In this document: in pieces, positions 9,379-16,846 of the stretch
Layout of the letters: each line of letters opens with the position of its first letter
Position numbering within the stretch: the stretch's first letter is position 1
Origin: Robiginitomaculum sp.
Lineage (GTDB): Bacteria > Pseudomonadota > Alphaproteobacteria > Caulobacterales > Maricaulaceae
DNA: 64,000 nucleotides
Assembly (NCBI GenBank): GCA_015485335.1
Contig: WFTT01000093.1
Coordinates: 1 to 64,000, forward strand
Reading direction: 5' to 3'
Position numbers and translations under genes: made by a program
The notes under the pieces: generated by a model
The model's input: the letters and a program-made list of their open reading frames with translations, nothing else
Databases searched by the model: none
What the model was told of the DNA's origin: nothing

Positions 9379-10478
9379 GAGCTTAACCCCGTGGCCAGAT
9401 TGGGCTGGTACAGCGGCGAAAAGCCATAATGCTTCAGCCAGCGCGCATCGGCAGCAAAGAAATCACGCAAATCCGGAATGCCGTATTTCAGCATAGCGAG
9501 CCGATCAATACCCATACCAAAGGCAAATCCCTGATAAATGTCCGGGTCAATCCCGACCGAGGTGAGCACATTGGGATGCACCATGCCACAGCCCAAAATC
9601 TCCATCCAGTCATCGCCCTGCCCGATCAAAATCTGACCATCTTTGCGCGCATAACCAATATCCATTTCGGCACTGGGTTCGGTAAAGGGAAAATGGTGCG
9701 GGCGAAAACGGGTGGAAACCTCAGTTTCAAAAAACGTCGCCATGAAATCCGTTAAACAGCCTTTCAGATGCCCCATATGGGTTTCTTTGTCGATCACCAG
9801 ACCTTCGACCTGATGAAACATTGGCGTGTGGGTCTGGTCCGAATCGCAACGATAGGTGCGCCCCGGCGCAATAATGCGAATAGGCTCCAGATCAGTGCCC
9901 GCCTTTTTGGCCCGCTCCACCGCAGTCACCATGGTGCGGATTTGAACCGGGCTGGTGTGGGTGCGCAACACCATCTGACTGCCATCTTCTTTTTCATTCA
10001 AGAAGAACGTGTCGTGCTGGTCCCGCGCCGGATGATCGGGCGGAAAGTTCAGCGCGGTGAAATTATGAAAGTCGTCTTCAATGTCCGGTCCTTCGGCGAC
10101 GGCAAAGCCCATATCGCCAAAGATCACCGCCACTTCGTCCATCACCTGAGAAACCGGGTGAATACTGCCCATGGGGCGTTCCCGTGCCGGCAGGGATATA
10201 TCGACCTTTTCAGTGGCCAGACGTGCGTTTAGCGCCAGTTCCACCAGCGCTTCTTTGCGCGCCGCAATCAGATCATTTAGGCGGGTTTTCAGCGCGTTCA
10301 GCGCCGGGCCAGCAATTTGGCGCTCTTCAGGCGTCATTTTGCCAAGGCCGCGCATCAACAGGCTGACGCGTCCCTTTTTGCCAAGAGCATCCACACGCAC
10401 CGCCTCCAGCGCCGCCTCATCAGAGGCGCCGGCAATGGCGGCGGTGATTTCATCTTCTAGTTTTTGCGTATCGTCCAT
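9375..10478 (-). CDS. pheS: Phenylalanyl-tRNA synthetase alpha subunit
   Basis: 367 residues, catalytic subunit of the phenylalanyl-tRNA synthetase. The N-terminal ~95 residues form the antiparallel coiled coil that contacts tRNA; the class II catalytic core follows with motif 1/2 segments ([32 protein letters not shown]) and motif 3 ([19 protein letters not shown]). The ATG at 10478 lies directly after a 9-bp inverted repeat whose 3' arm contains the GAGG ribosome binding site (see the leader entry). rplT lies 85 bp upstream, and pheT overlaps by 4 bp downstream. Assignment is certain. Confidence 0.98.
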   Translation of the reverse strand: MDDTQKLEDEITAAIAGASDEAALEAVRVDALGKKGRVSLLMRGLGKMTPEERQIAGPALNALKTRLNDLIAARKEALVELALNARLATEKVDISLPARERPMGSIHPVSQVMDEVAVIFGDMGFAVAEGPDIEDDFHNFTALNFPPDHPARDQHDTFFLNEKEDGSQMVLRTHTSPVQIRTMVTAVERAKKAGTDLEPIRIIAPGRTYRCDSDQTHTPMFHQVEGLVIDKETHMGHLKGCLTDFMATFFETEVSTRFRPHHFPFTEPSAEMDIGYARKDGQILIGQGDDWMEILGCGMVHPNVLTSVGIDPDIYQGFAFGMGIDRLAMLKYGIPDLRDFFAADARWLKHYGFSPLYQPNLATGLSS

Positions 10479-10479
10479 A

Positions 10480-10532
10480 ATGGCCTCGGGCTAACAGATT
10501 TGCACGCACGAGGCCATGCCCCGATTGCGGGG
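10480..10532 (-). promoter_or_regulatory. pheS leader: tandem hairpins and an eight-codon upstream ORF
   Basis: In the rplT-pheS gap the mRNA would form CCCCG/CGGGG (10519-10532, 4-nt loop) and then ATGGCCTCG/CGAGGCCAT (9 bp perfect, arms 10509-10517 and 10480-10488, 20-nt loop). The second hairpin hides the pheS ribosome binding site. Its 5' arm begins with an ATG that opens a mini-ORF, MASCVQIC then stop (10517-10491), lying inside the loop. There are no Phe codons in it, so classical phe attenuation is not supported. Regulatory function is inferred from position and pairing. Confidence 0.55.
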
Positions 10533-10563
10533 TTTTAAGTGGAAAAAGAAAAAGACAGGCTGT

Positions 10564-10920
10564 TTATTTCAGCGCCGCTTTGGCTTTTTCCACCAGGACG
10601 GTAAAGGCGGCTGGCTCGTGAATGGCCAGATCGGACATCACCTTGCGGTCAACTTCGATTCCGGCCAGGGTCAGGCCATTGATGAAGCGGCCATAGGTCA
10701 GGCCATTGGCGCGGGCGCCGGCATTAATCCGGGTGATCCACAGTTTACGGAAATTCCGCTTGCGAACCTTGCGGTCGCGATAGGCGTACTGGCCGGCTTT
10801 GTCGACGGCCTGTTTAGCCACCTTGATGGTGTTCTTGCGGGCACCGCGATAGCCTTTGGCTTTATCTAGAACTTTTTTGTGACGGGCGTGGCTGGTGACG
10901 CCCCGTTTTACGCGTGACAT
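10564..10920 (-). CDS. rplT: 50S ribosomal protein L20
   Basis: 118 residues, full-length L20, an early assembly protein that binds 23S rRNA. The basic N-terminus ([23 protein letters not shown]), the YRGARKNT segment and the IARINAG-like segment ([19 protein letters not shown]) are diagnostic. It follows rpmI by 46 bp with a strong hairpin in between, and precedes pheS. In other bacteria L20 represses its own operon by binding mRNA; the hairpin next to its start is a candidate site, but this is not shown by sequence alone. Confidence 0.99.
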   Translation of the reverse strand: MSRVKRGVTSHARHKKVLDKAKGYRGARKNTIKVAKQAVDKAGQYAYRDRKVRKRNFRKLWITRINAGARANGLTYGRFINGLTLAGIEVDRKVMSDLAIHEPAAFTVLVEKAKAALK

Positions 10921-10946
10921 GGTGTGCGCTCCTTAAAATGGGTAGT

Positions 10947-10968
10947 GATTGTTCGAATACGAACAATC
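10947..10968 (-). promoter_or_regulatory. Perfect 9-bp hairpin in the rpmI-rplT gap
   Basis: GATTGTTCG and CGAACAATC (10947-10955 and 10960-10968) flank a 4-nt loop. The hairpin covers part of the rpmI stop codon (10967-10969) and ends 27 nt before the rplT start. No T-tract follows on the minus strand, so it is more likely a translational or processing element (for example L20 autoregulation) than a terminator. Confidence 0.6.
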
Positions 10969-11164
10969 AGCCGTATGGCATGAACTTTTTGACGATTTTG
11001 GCATCTGCCGCACTTAAAACAGCGGTGCCGCGCTTATTGCGGATCTGCTTTGGTGTGCGTTTGATCATGCCATGCTGTTTACCAGCCTGGCCGCTTTTTA
11101 CCTTGCCAGATGCGGTGAGTTTGAAGCGTTTCTTCACACCGCTTTTGGTCTTCATCTTTGGCAT
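10967..11164 (-). CDS. rpmI: 50S ribosomal protein L35
   Basis: 65 residues, the standard L35 length. [20 protein letters not shown] and the KHGMIKR-like [18 protein letters not shown] segment identify it. The start is the ATG at 11164, with AGGAG 8 nt upstream; a longer frame to 11314 is not supported. It heads rpmI-rplT-pheS-pheT. The infC gene that often precedes rpmI in other bacteria is not next to it here: upstream lie 267 bp of non-coding sequence and then a toxin-antitoxin pair on the same strand. Confidence 0.98.
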   Translation of the reverse strand: MPKMKTKSGVKKRFKLTASGKVKSGQAGKQHGMIKRTPKQIRNKRGTAVLSAADAKIVKKFMPYG

Positions 11165-11352
11165 TTTGCTCTCCTGAAAAATTCTTTCCCCGGTTCGCAC
11201 CAAAGAAAGAGGCATTACGATCCCCCAAGGCATGCCTATAGCCCGAAGGATACTGGAGGGCGCGTTATACGTGGGAATGGAAGGAATGCAAGGGGGCGGC
11301 TGACTCCGACACACTAAATATATGCGCCAAAATGAGGCCGACCACTTACCCC

Positions 11353-11422
11353 TTGCGAAGGCGAGGGCCGGGGTGACCTGTATGTAATCTCCTCATTCCC
11401 ACCTTCTCCTCAAGGGGGAAGG
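11353..11422. repeat. Extragenic repeat sequence downstream of the toxin gene
   Basis: Contains TTGCGAAGGCGAGGGCCGGGGTGA-like sequence (11353-11376), of the same type as the palindromes at 21 and 5331. It is followed by an imperfect hairpin CCTTCTCC/GGGGGAAGG (11402-11422). It fills the gap between the toxin stop (11432) and the rpmI promoter region. The hairpin lacks a T-tract in the toxin's direction. Confidence 0.45.
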
Positions 11423-11431
11423 AAAAATATG

Positions 11432-11698
11432 TCAGCGTTTTAAATCACGATAAAAATTTTCATGGGCACCCAATGCCAAAAGTGTGAGGGTGTTATCCTC
11501 ATAGGTATAGGCCAACAGAACCTGAGCTTTTTGCATATGGAATTTATGAACCCGCACACCCGCCAGATCGCCTTTTTTCATTTGCCCGGTATCTGGTTTG
11601 GTTACGATTAGGCGTACCGCCGCATCCAGTTCTTTTTTCTGGACTGGTTTCAAACGCTTTGTGGATCGTTTGAAAACCGAAGTTTGCAAGATACGCAT
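11432..11698 (-). CDS. RelE/ParE-superfamily toxin of a type II toxin-antitoxin pair
   Basis: 88 residues with the RelE/ParE fold signature: an N-terminal strand and helix (TSVFKRSTKRLKPVQKKELDAAV), the LAGVRVHKFHM segment and C-terminal strands VLLAYTYEDNTLTLLALGAHENFY. The GAHENFYRDL ending is typical of RelE-like mRNA interferases. Whether it cleaves mRNA (RelE type) or poisons gyrase (ParE type) cannot be told. The start overlaps the upstream antitoxin stop by one base (TGATG), so synthesis is coupled. Assignment to the superfamily is good; the target is unknown. Confidence 0.85.
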   Translation of the reverse strand: MRILQTSVFKRSTKRLKPVQKKELDAAVRLIVTKPDTGQMKKGDLAGVRVHKFHMQKAQVLLAYTYEDNTLTLLALGAHENFYRDLKR

Positions 11699-11907
11699 CA
11701 GCCAAAGCTATACTCGTCCAGCGCCTCTTCGGTCTGGGCGATGAGAATATCCCGTATCAGCGAAAACGGCAGGTCGGGATTGTCCTCAGCAATTTTACCG
11801 ATCTGCGACCAGTACTCGATTTGTTTGGGGGTAGAGCGATGATGTACAGAACCATGTGCTCGGGCCTCACGCACCAGTTTTTCAGAAAGTTTGACATTAA
11901 TTGACAT
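11698..11907 (-). CDS. ParD-like antitoxin (PF11903 type)
   Basis: 69 residues. The pattern INVKLSEKLVREARAHG then HHRSTPKQIEYWSQIGKIAEDNPDLPFSLIRDIL matches the ParD_like family, a ribbon-helix-helix-type antitoxin with the conserved PKQIEYWxxIGKIAEdNPDLP segment. A good AAGGAG lies upstream of the ATG at 11907. It directly precedes the RelE-like toxin gene. By analogy it binds the toxin and represses its own promoter; a CCATATGG palindrome sits 38 bp upstream as a candidate operator. Confidence 0.88.
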   Translation of the reverse strand: MSINVKLSEKLVREARAHGSVHHRSTPKQIEYWSQIGKIAEDNPDLPFSLIRDILIAQTEEALDEYSFG

Positions 11908-11942
11908 GGCATAGCTCCTTTGTTTCCTCTATACATCATAAT

Positions 11943-11958
11943 GGACCATATGGGAACC
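11943..11958. promoter_or_regulatory. Candidate operator palindrome of the toxin-antitoxin operon
   Basis: An imperfect palindrome centred on CCATATGG (11946-11953) with GG and CC flanks, 36-52 bp upstream of the antitoxin ATG. Ribbon-helix-helix antitoxins usually bind short palindromes in this position. Evidence is positional only. Confidence 0.3.
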
Positions 11959-12007
11959 TTTTGGTACATTTGTAGTTTGACAAGCAAGGCGGAGGGTGGA
12001 TGCAAGC

Positions 12008-13249
12008 TTACTTAAAATGTGCGTCCAGAAATTCCAAAAAGGCTGGCCAGTCTTCTTTGACCACGCCGTGGGTGCCGGGGCGCAGCCAAAAGGCAATATC
12101 GGCGGCGGGGTCAAAGTCTTTTAAGGTATTCTGGCGCAGGCCCTTGCGGCCATAAAGCCGATAGGCGGCGGAGGCGGCCTGGGCGGCGCGAAAGGCCCCA
12201 TTAGGGTCTGACCAGACATCGCGCCGGGCATTGCCCAAAAACATCGGCCGGGGGGCCATCAGGGCCAGCAAGAAATGCTGGTCAAGGGGCAAGGCCGCCT
12301 TGTTTTGTGCATAAGTGGCAAATTTTGGCAAAAACCAATGGGGGTAATTTTTACTGATGGAATCGAGCCCTTCGCCGGTTTTATCGCGCGACAAAGACGC
12401 CCCGCCCGTGCCCGACTGGTGCGCCACCACCGCATCAATACTGGGATCAAAGGCGCCGGCCACCAAGGCCGCCTTGGCAAAGCGCGAATGCCCATAGGCA
12501 ATGGTTTTGGTAAAGCCCTCTTGCGCCTTCAGATAATGCGAAAGCAATGAAAATTCCGCCGCCCAGGCCATAATGGCATGGGTGCGTGTGGCCTCATCCT
12601 GGTCGGCAAAAAACTGATCCAGCGCCTTTATGCCCTCCTCGGCGGTATCGGGAATAAACTCGGAAGGAAATACCGAAGCCAGCGCATAACCATGGGCCAT
12701 GATCATGGCAATGGGTGGAGTGCTGATATAACGGCCAAAAAAATAGGTGAAAACGCCGCTGAGCGCACCGCCTTCACAGGACATGAAATCCCCCTTGGGC
12801 TTGGGCACTTCGGGGACAGGGATGACGGCGGTATTGGGGCAGAAATTTTCCATCATGATCACCGGCACATTGCCCGGCGCGTCCACAGGGCGAGCAATCA
12901 CCAGACCAAAATCCCGCGAGACCCCGGTGGCGGGATTGCGGATGCGCAGGGTTTCCAGCGTGATCATGGCGCTGCCGTCAAAGCGCGACTTTTCCAACAT
13001 ACGCTGCTCAATACGTTCCAGCGTCAGAGAGGATGGATAGGTGCCGTAAATGGTATTTTCCAGCAACGCCCTGATGCGGGGTATTTCGCTTTGTTGCCAG
13101 TTTTCCAGCGTGGTTAGAGGCAAAGCCGGGCTGGCCAGCATGCCTTTGGGCTTGGTCGGGGCCGTTTGCAACAAGACCCGGGTGGTGCTGCACGATGCCA
13201 GCAAACCAATCAGTAAAATGGGTACAAGTGCGATCCAAAAGCGTTTCAT
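12008..13249 (-). CDS. Lipoprotein alpha/beta hydrolase, CE15 (glucuronoyl esterase)-like
   Basis: 413 residues with a lipoprotein signal (MKRFWIALVPILLIGLLASC, Cys20). The body matches the carbohydrate esterase 15 fold: nucleophile elbow GHSRFAKAAL with Ser255, the HQSGTGGASLSRDKTGE segment, the PHWF and DQHFLLALMAPRPMFL segments and the catalytic His394 in RPGTHGV. CE15 enzymes hydrolyse ester links between glucuronic acid of plant or algal polysaccharide and alcohols; fungal and bacterial members are secreted. Here it would sit on the periplasmic or outer membrane surface. Substrate is inferred from the family; bacterial members are diverse. It is monocistronic on the minus strand, followed by the repeat-rich gap toward fluC. 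Confidence 0.85.
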   Translation of the reverse strand: MKRFWIALVPILLIGLLASCSTTRVLLQTAPTKPKGMLASPALPLTTLENWQQSEIPRIRALLENTIYGTYPSSLTLERIEQRMLEKSRFDGSAMITLETLRIRNPATGVSRDFGLVIARPVDAPGNVPVIMMENFCPNTAVIPVPEVPKPKGDFMSCEGGALSGVFTYFFGRYISTPPIAMIMAHGYALASVFPSEFIPDTAEEGIKALDQFFADQDEATRTHAIMAWAAEFSLLSHYLKAQEGFTKTIAYGHSRFAKAALVAGAFDPSIDAVVAHQSGTGGASLSRDKTGEGLDSISKNYPHWFLPKFATYAQNKAALPLDQHFLLALMAPRPMFLGNARRDVWSDPNGAFRAAQAASAAYRLYGRKGLRQNTLKDFDPAADIAFWLRPGTHGVVKEDWPAFLEFLDAHFK

Positions 13250-13354
13250 GAAAGAAACCTATCACACCCCCCTTTGGCGGCAAATCACGTTTCCTTTTGC
13301 CCTGAGAGGGTGTGCCGCACCCACGAAGGGCATCGAAGTATGGATAGCACGATC

Positions 13355-13443
13355 TGTCATTACCCGGTTTATCCGGGGTATCCAGTTTTGCATTAATCCT
13401 GCTTTGGATTGCCGGGACGGATCCGGCAATAACAGGGGCGACA
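13355..13443 (+). repeat. Repeat unit R1, copy A (double palindrome)
   Basis: Two palindromes in one unit: ACCCGG/CCGGGG around TTTAT (13362-13379) and ATTGCCGG/CCGGCAAT (about 13409-13430). The outer parts match the unit at 61348-61435 in inverted orientation: 29 of 31 bases over the first part and 29 of 34 over the second, while the ~18 bases between are unrelated. Confidence 0.85.
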
Positions 13444-13453
13444 ACACCAATAC

Positions 13454-13495
13454 GATACCTCACCAGCACCGGTGTGGGACAAGGTTTTGTTATCC
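13454..13495 (+). repeat. Conserved 42-bp tract, copy A
   Basis: Directly follows R1. It aligns without gaps to the reverse complement of about 61297-61338 with 32 of 42 identities, ending in a shared AAGG, TT and TATCCC pattern. It contains a CACC/GGTG hairpin. It shows that homology between the two blocks continues beyond R1. Confidence 0.7.
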
Positions 13496-13529
13496 CCTGT
13501 TCCTAAGTTGAGGTGCCGGCATAGAGACG

Positions 13530-13655
13530 ATCTCTTTCCTCTCCCGGGTGGGAGAGGAATAAGGTGAGGGATCATGGACTTAAAGACAGTGCACTATCAT
13601 TGTTTCACAATCCCCTCACCCCTGCCCTCTCTCCGAGGCGAGGGAGTTCCGCCGA
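13530..13655. repeat. Palindromic insert within repeat block A
   Basis: Contains CCTCTCCC/GGGAGAGG (about 13539-13557), then GGTGAGGGAT, and an inverted partner ATCCCCTCACC about 40 bp later, then CCCTCTCTCCGAGGCGAGGG. This looks like a small nested palindromic repeat. Block B has a different palindrome at the corresponding place, so the blocks are mosaics. Confidence 0.6.
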
Positions 13656-13657
13656 GG

Positions 13658-13800
13658 ATAGCAAACCCAAGGGGCAAAGAGGGGCAGCGCTTACCCCTCG
13701 GCATGACCGTCTTTGCCCCTTAAATGCCCCTAGAATGCGCAAAACAGACCCTGAAATGCCCTTTGTTTACCCCTGATTGCCCCTGAAATGACGGGGATAT
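13658..13800 (-). repeat. G-rich repeat module, copy A
   Basis: Read on the minus strand it has G-runs every 6-10 bases, a GGGCATTTCAGGG segment, TAGGGGCATTTAAGGGGCAAAGA-type sequence and a terminal hairpin GAGGGG/CCCCTC. It aligns along its length with 61004-61158 on the plus strand, roughly 70% by eye. It sits between the esterase gene and fluC, 109 bp from the fluC start. No credible ORF is present. Confidence 0.75.
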
Positions 13801-13908
13801 CCTTGTCTTATCCCCACTTTAATAAAAACCAGTAAAATGGTGTATTTTAATGGTGGGTTTACGGGCAATCCCCTTGCCCGGCGGCCGTGGGGCCGGTATC
13901 AGCGCATT

Positions 13909-14292
13909 ATGAAAACTCTTATCCTGACCGCGGCCGGCGGGGCCTTGGGCGCCAGTGCCCGACATCTGCTTAGCCGCTATGCCTTACATGCCTTTGGCCC
14001 GGGTTTGCCCATGGGTACATTGATGGCGAATATTATTGGTGGTTTTGCTATGGGCATGCTGGCCGGGTGGCTGGCCTTTGGGATTGATGGTGGCCGGGAA
14101 TTGCGCCTGTTCCTGGGGGTTGGTCTATTGGGTGGTTTTACTACGTTTTCGGCATTCTCGCTGGAAGTTGCCCTGTTGATAGAACGCAAAGCCTGGGCCG
14201 CGGCGTTTGGATATGTCGGGATTTCGGTCGTATTTGCTATTGGGGCGCTGTTCGTTGGACTTTATATCTCCCGGCGTTTGTTTGCCGCATGA
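13909..14292 (+). CDS. fluC: Fluoride-specific ion channel FluC (CrcB)
   Basis: 127 residues, four membrane segments, the dual-topology homodimeric channel that exports fluoride. Diagnostic segments are GGALGASARHLLSRY, the MGTLMANIIGGFAMG segment with the pore Asn, and GLLGGFTTFSAFS with the Phe-box and Na-site residues. I chose the ATG at 13909; an upstream frame from 13837 adds 24 non-family residues. It overlaps rluC by 4 bp, a pairing common in alphaproteobacteria. I see no fluoride riboswitch consensus upstream; the region is occupied by repeats. Confidence 0.95.
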   Translation: MKTLILTAAGGALGASARHLLSRYALHAFGPGLPMGTLMANIIGGFAMGMLAGWLAFGIDGGRELRLFLGVGLLGGFTTFSAFSLEVALLIERKAWAAAFGYVGISVVFAIGALFVGLYISRRLFAA

Positions 14293-15263
14293 GTGGCGTA
14301 CAAACCATTGCGGTGGCCGCGGGGGAAGAAGATCAGCGTCTGGACCGCTGGTTCAAGCGCCGGTTTCCCCATGTAAGCCACGGGGCGCTGGAAAAATATT
14401 TGCGCAAGGGCGAAGTGCGGGTTGATGGCAAACGGGTAAAGTCATCCTTTCGCCTGGAAAAAAATATGCAAGTGCGCATTCCGCCTCTGCCGGAACCGGG
14501 GGAGCCAAAACCCTTCAACCGGGTAAGTGCCGAAGATGCGGCCGCTTTGCGCGAAATGGTGATCTATAAAGATGCGCGGGTGATTGTGCTGAACAAACCC
14601 GCCGGGCTGGCGGTGCAGGGGGGCACCAAAACCCATCGGCATATTGATGGCATGCTGGATGCACTGGCCAAAAAGGGCGAACGCCCCCGGCTGGTGCACC
14701 GGCTGGACCGGGACACCTCGGGGGTATTATTGCTGGGCCGTGATGTGGCCGCCACGGCGGCATTGGCCAAGGCATTTCAATCGCGCAAGGCGCAAAAAAC
14801 CTATTGGGCGCTGGTCTTGGGCGTGCCACGGCCAGAATTGGGCATGCTGAGCGGCTATATGAAAAAGGGCTTTGGCGAAAAGGGGCGCGAAGTGATGATG
14901 AGCGCCCGCCATGGTGATCCAGATGCCAGCTATGCGCGTACCCGCTATGCAGTACTGGCCCGGGCGGGACAGCGGGCCGCGTGGGTGGCATTGCGCCCCG
15001 AAACCGGCCGTACACACCAATTACGCTTTCACATGGCTGGGATGGGCCATGCCATTGCCGGAGATCGCAAATATATGTGTGACCGGCCTGAAATAGGTGG
15101 TCTGGAAGAGCAATTGCACCTGCATGCCCATGCCATCAGCCTGCCACATCCTGATGGTGGCATGTTGAGTGCCGAAGCTCCGTTACCGCCTCACATGAAG
15201 CAAAGCTTTGACGCCCTTGGGTTTTCCATGCAGGACGCCGCCGTGGATCCGTTTGAAGAATAA
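14289..15263 (+). CDS. rluC: RluC/RluD family 23S rRNA pseudouridine synthase
   Basis: 324 residues. An N-terminal S4 RNA-binding domain (about residues 15-75, LDRWFKRRFPHVSHGALEKYL) precedes the RluA-family catalytic domain with Asp140 in the HRLDRDTSGVLLLG motif, and RPETGRTHQLRFHMA near the C-terminus. Family members convert specific uridines of 23S rRNA to pseudouridine; the gene's position after fluC and the S4 domain favour RluC (positions 955/2504/2580 in E. coli), but RluD-type specificity is not excluded. Start overlaps fluC by 4 bp. Confidence 0.92.
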   Translation: MSGVQTIAVAAGEEDQRLDRWFKRRFPHVSHGALEKYLRKGEVRVDGKRVKSSFRLEKNMQVRIPPLPEPGEPKPFNRVSAEDAAALREMVIYKDARVIVLNKPAGLAVQGGTKTHRHIDGMLDALAKKGERPRLVHRLDRDTSGVLLLGRDVAATAALAKAFQSRKAQKTYWALVLGVPRPELGMLSGYMKKGFGEKGREVMMSARHGDPDASYARTRYAVLARAGQRAAWVALRPETGRTHQLRFHMAGMGHAIAGDRKYMCDRPEIGGLEEQLHLHAHAISLPHPDGGMLSAEAPLPPHMKQSFDALGFSMQDAAVDPFEE

Positions 15264-15327
15264 ACGCGGCATATCGTCTCCATGTTCTTTTGAGCCTTTG
15301 TAACGTAAAGGATTTTCAGCCATACTC

Positions 15328-16311
15328 ATGAAATCAGCACGAAAAGGCGAATTCATGAACGATAAGGCAGCGAAACCCAAGACCCCAGCCAGCAACGGAA
15401 AAACAGAGTCAGTAGCCCATGATGCCGGTGAAACATTGCATCATCTGGCTGATATGCGCCATGACCCCGATGCCATTCGCGAAGCCTTTGAAAATGGCGT
15501 GTATCCGTACAAAAGCAAAATGAGCCGCAAGGCCTATGAAAAACACAAAGCGGAATTACAGGTCGAACTACTGAAAATGCAGCGTTGGGTAGAGGAGAGC
15601 GGCGAAAAAATTATCATGATTTTTGAAGGCCGCGATGCCGCCGGCAAAGGCGGTACCATTAAACGCATTACCGAACATCTTAACCCACGTTCGGCGAGGG
15701 TAGTGGCCCTGTCAAAGCCATCAGAACGCGAACGCAATCAATGGTTTTTCCAGCGTTATATCCGTCATCTGCCAACGGGCGGCGAGATCGTTCTGTTTGA
15801 CCGTTCCTGGTATAATCGGGCCGGGGTCGAACGGGTGATGAAGTTTTGCGAACCCCATGAATATCTGGAGTTCATGCGCCAGGTACCGGAGTTGGAACGC
15901 ATGCTGGTGCGTTCGGGCATTCGGATTTTCAAATTCTGGTTTTCCGTAACTCAGGAGGAACAGGCCCGGCGGTTTAAGTCGAGAGAACAAGACCCGCTGA
16001 AACAATGGAAATTATCGCCGGTGGATCGGGCTAGTTTTGATAAATGGGCTGAATATACCGAGGCCAAGGAGGCCATGTTCTTTTATACCGATACCGCCGA
16101 TGCGCCCTGGACCATCATCAAGTCGGATGACAAGAAACGGGCCCGTCTGGAATGTATGCAACATATACTGGCAAGTCTTCCATACCCGAATAAAAATAAT
16201 AAATTGGTCCGTGGTCCTGACCCGTTAATCGTGGGTGGAACGCATCATGTCCTGGGGTTGTCCGATCACATATTGGGGGCCAGTCTGCACCCGGATTTGC
16301 GGCGCGGCTGA
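15328..16311 (+). CDS. ppk2: Polyphosphate kinase 2 family protein
   Basis: 327 residues. PPK2 enzymes transfer phosphate between polyphosphate and nucleoside mono- or diphosphates. The Walker A motif GRDAAGKGG is at residues 101-109 (Lys107); Walker B and lid residues follow in EIVLFDRSWYNRAGVERVM. One PPK2 domain is present. The class (NDP- or NMP-phosphorylating) cannot be set securely by eye. An alternative ATG at 15355 would remove nine residues. It is 64 bp behind rluC and convergent with the next gene, 4 bp from its stop. The same window also encodes PPK1 and PPX. Confidence 0.95.
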   Translation: MKSARKGEFMNDKAAKPKTPASNGKTESVAHDAGETLHHLADMRHDPDAIREAFENGVYPYKSKMSRKAYEKHKAELQVELLKMQRWVEESGEKIIMIFEGRDAAGKGGTIKRITEHLNPRSARVVALSKPSERERNQWFFQRYIRHLPTGGEIVLFDRSWYNRAGVERVMKFCEPHEYLEFMRQVPELERMLVRSGIRIFKFWFSVTQEEQARRFKSREQDPLKQWKLSPVDRASFDKWAEYTEAKEAMFFYTDTADAPWTIIKSDDKKRARLECMQHILASLPYPNKNNKLVRGPDPLIVGGTHHVLGLSDHILGASLHPDLRRG

Positions 16312-16315
16312 GGGG

Positions 16316-16846
16316 TTACCAGAGCCGATCCATCTGGCGTTCGCCATCAATCTGAATGCCTTTGATGACGGCATTGCCATCCTTGCCAAGGGCAATGATC
16401 AGGCGCATCTCATGATCCGCCAATTGCTTTTCCAGTAATTTCGCACTGACTTTGTCGGCAAAATAGCTTTCAATATTATAGACAACGCGAAGGCGTTTAT
16501 GGGCGCGTTTTACTCGGCCCTTGATAAAGGTTTGTGATGATGTAGGGCGTTGATGGGAAAGGGAAACCGCCTCCCAATTGCCGTTCTGATTAGGCTCTAT
16601 GGTTACGTAAATGATCTGCCCTCGTTCAAAGGAATTGTCACCTTGCAGATTTTTCGGCTCCAACAGGCTTAACGGAGTCTGGACGCGCACATAATGGCCA
16701 CGAAAGAGCGAACGCGGATCAATGGGCTCCATGCTCAGAATAATTTCCTGTCCATCACGGCGCTGGTTTTCATGATGAACGACCATATAGATCAAAAAGG
16801 CGCTCATGGCGGTGGCAATCAGGAAAATTCCAAAAGCGGGTTTCAT
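16316..16846 (-). CDS. GDYXXLXY domain membrane-anchored protein
   Basis: 176 residues with one N-terminal membrane segment (about 5-23) and an extracytoplasmic domain of the GDYXXLXY family (PF14345): the family motif is present as RGHYVRVQTPLS, with His replacing the usual Asp, and the VKRAHKRLRVVYNIESYFA segment follows. Function of the family is unknown. It overlaps the DUF2157 membrane protein gene by 4 bp, and the two families are regularly found side by side, suggesting a shared envelope role. Confidence 0.85.
   Translation of the reverse strand: MKPAFGIFLIATAMSAFLIYMVVHHENQRRDGQEIILSMEPIDPRSLFRGHYVRVQTPLSLLEPKNLQGDNSFERGQIIYVTIEPNQNGNWEAVSLSHQRPTSSQTFIKGRVKRAHKRLRVVYNIESYFADKVSAKLLEKQLADHEMRLIIALGKDGNAVIKGIQIDGERQMDRLW

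Noticed and set aside
8584-9429. A 281-codon open frame on the plus strand opposite pheT
   Set aside because: Antisense shadow of pheT; the translated sequence is low-complexity His/Gln-rich with no domain.
10480-10532. Classical Phe-tRNA attenuation upstream of pheS
   Set aside because: The mini-ORF has no Phe codons and no terminator hairpin with a T-tract follows in the minus direction.
13454-13495. Compensatory base changes between the two 42-bp tracts as proof of a conserved stem
   Set aside because: When aligned without gaps the best stems in the two copies use different registers, and several pairs are mismatched in copy A, so covariation is not supported.
13801-13908. Fluoride riboswitch before fluC
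   Set aside because: I could not find the conserved pseudoknot core sequences in the 108 bp upstream or further into the repeats.
13250-13908. Small genes in the 659-bp gap between the esterase gene and fluC
   Set aside because: The open frames here are short, lie across palindromic repeats and lack ribosome binding sites or family similarity.
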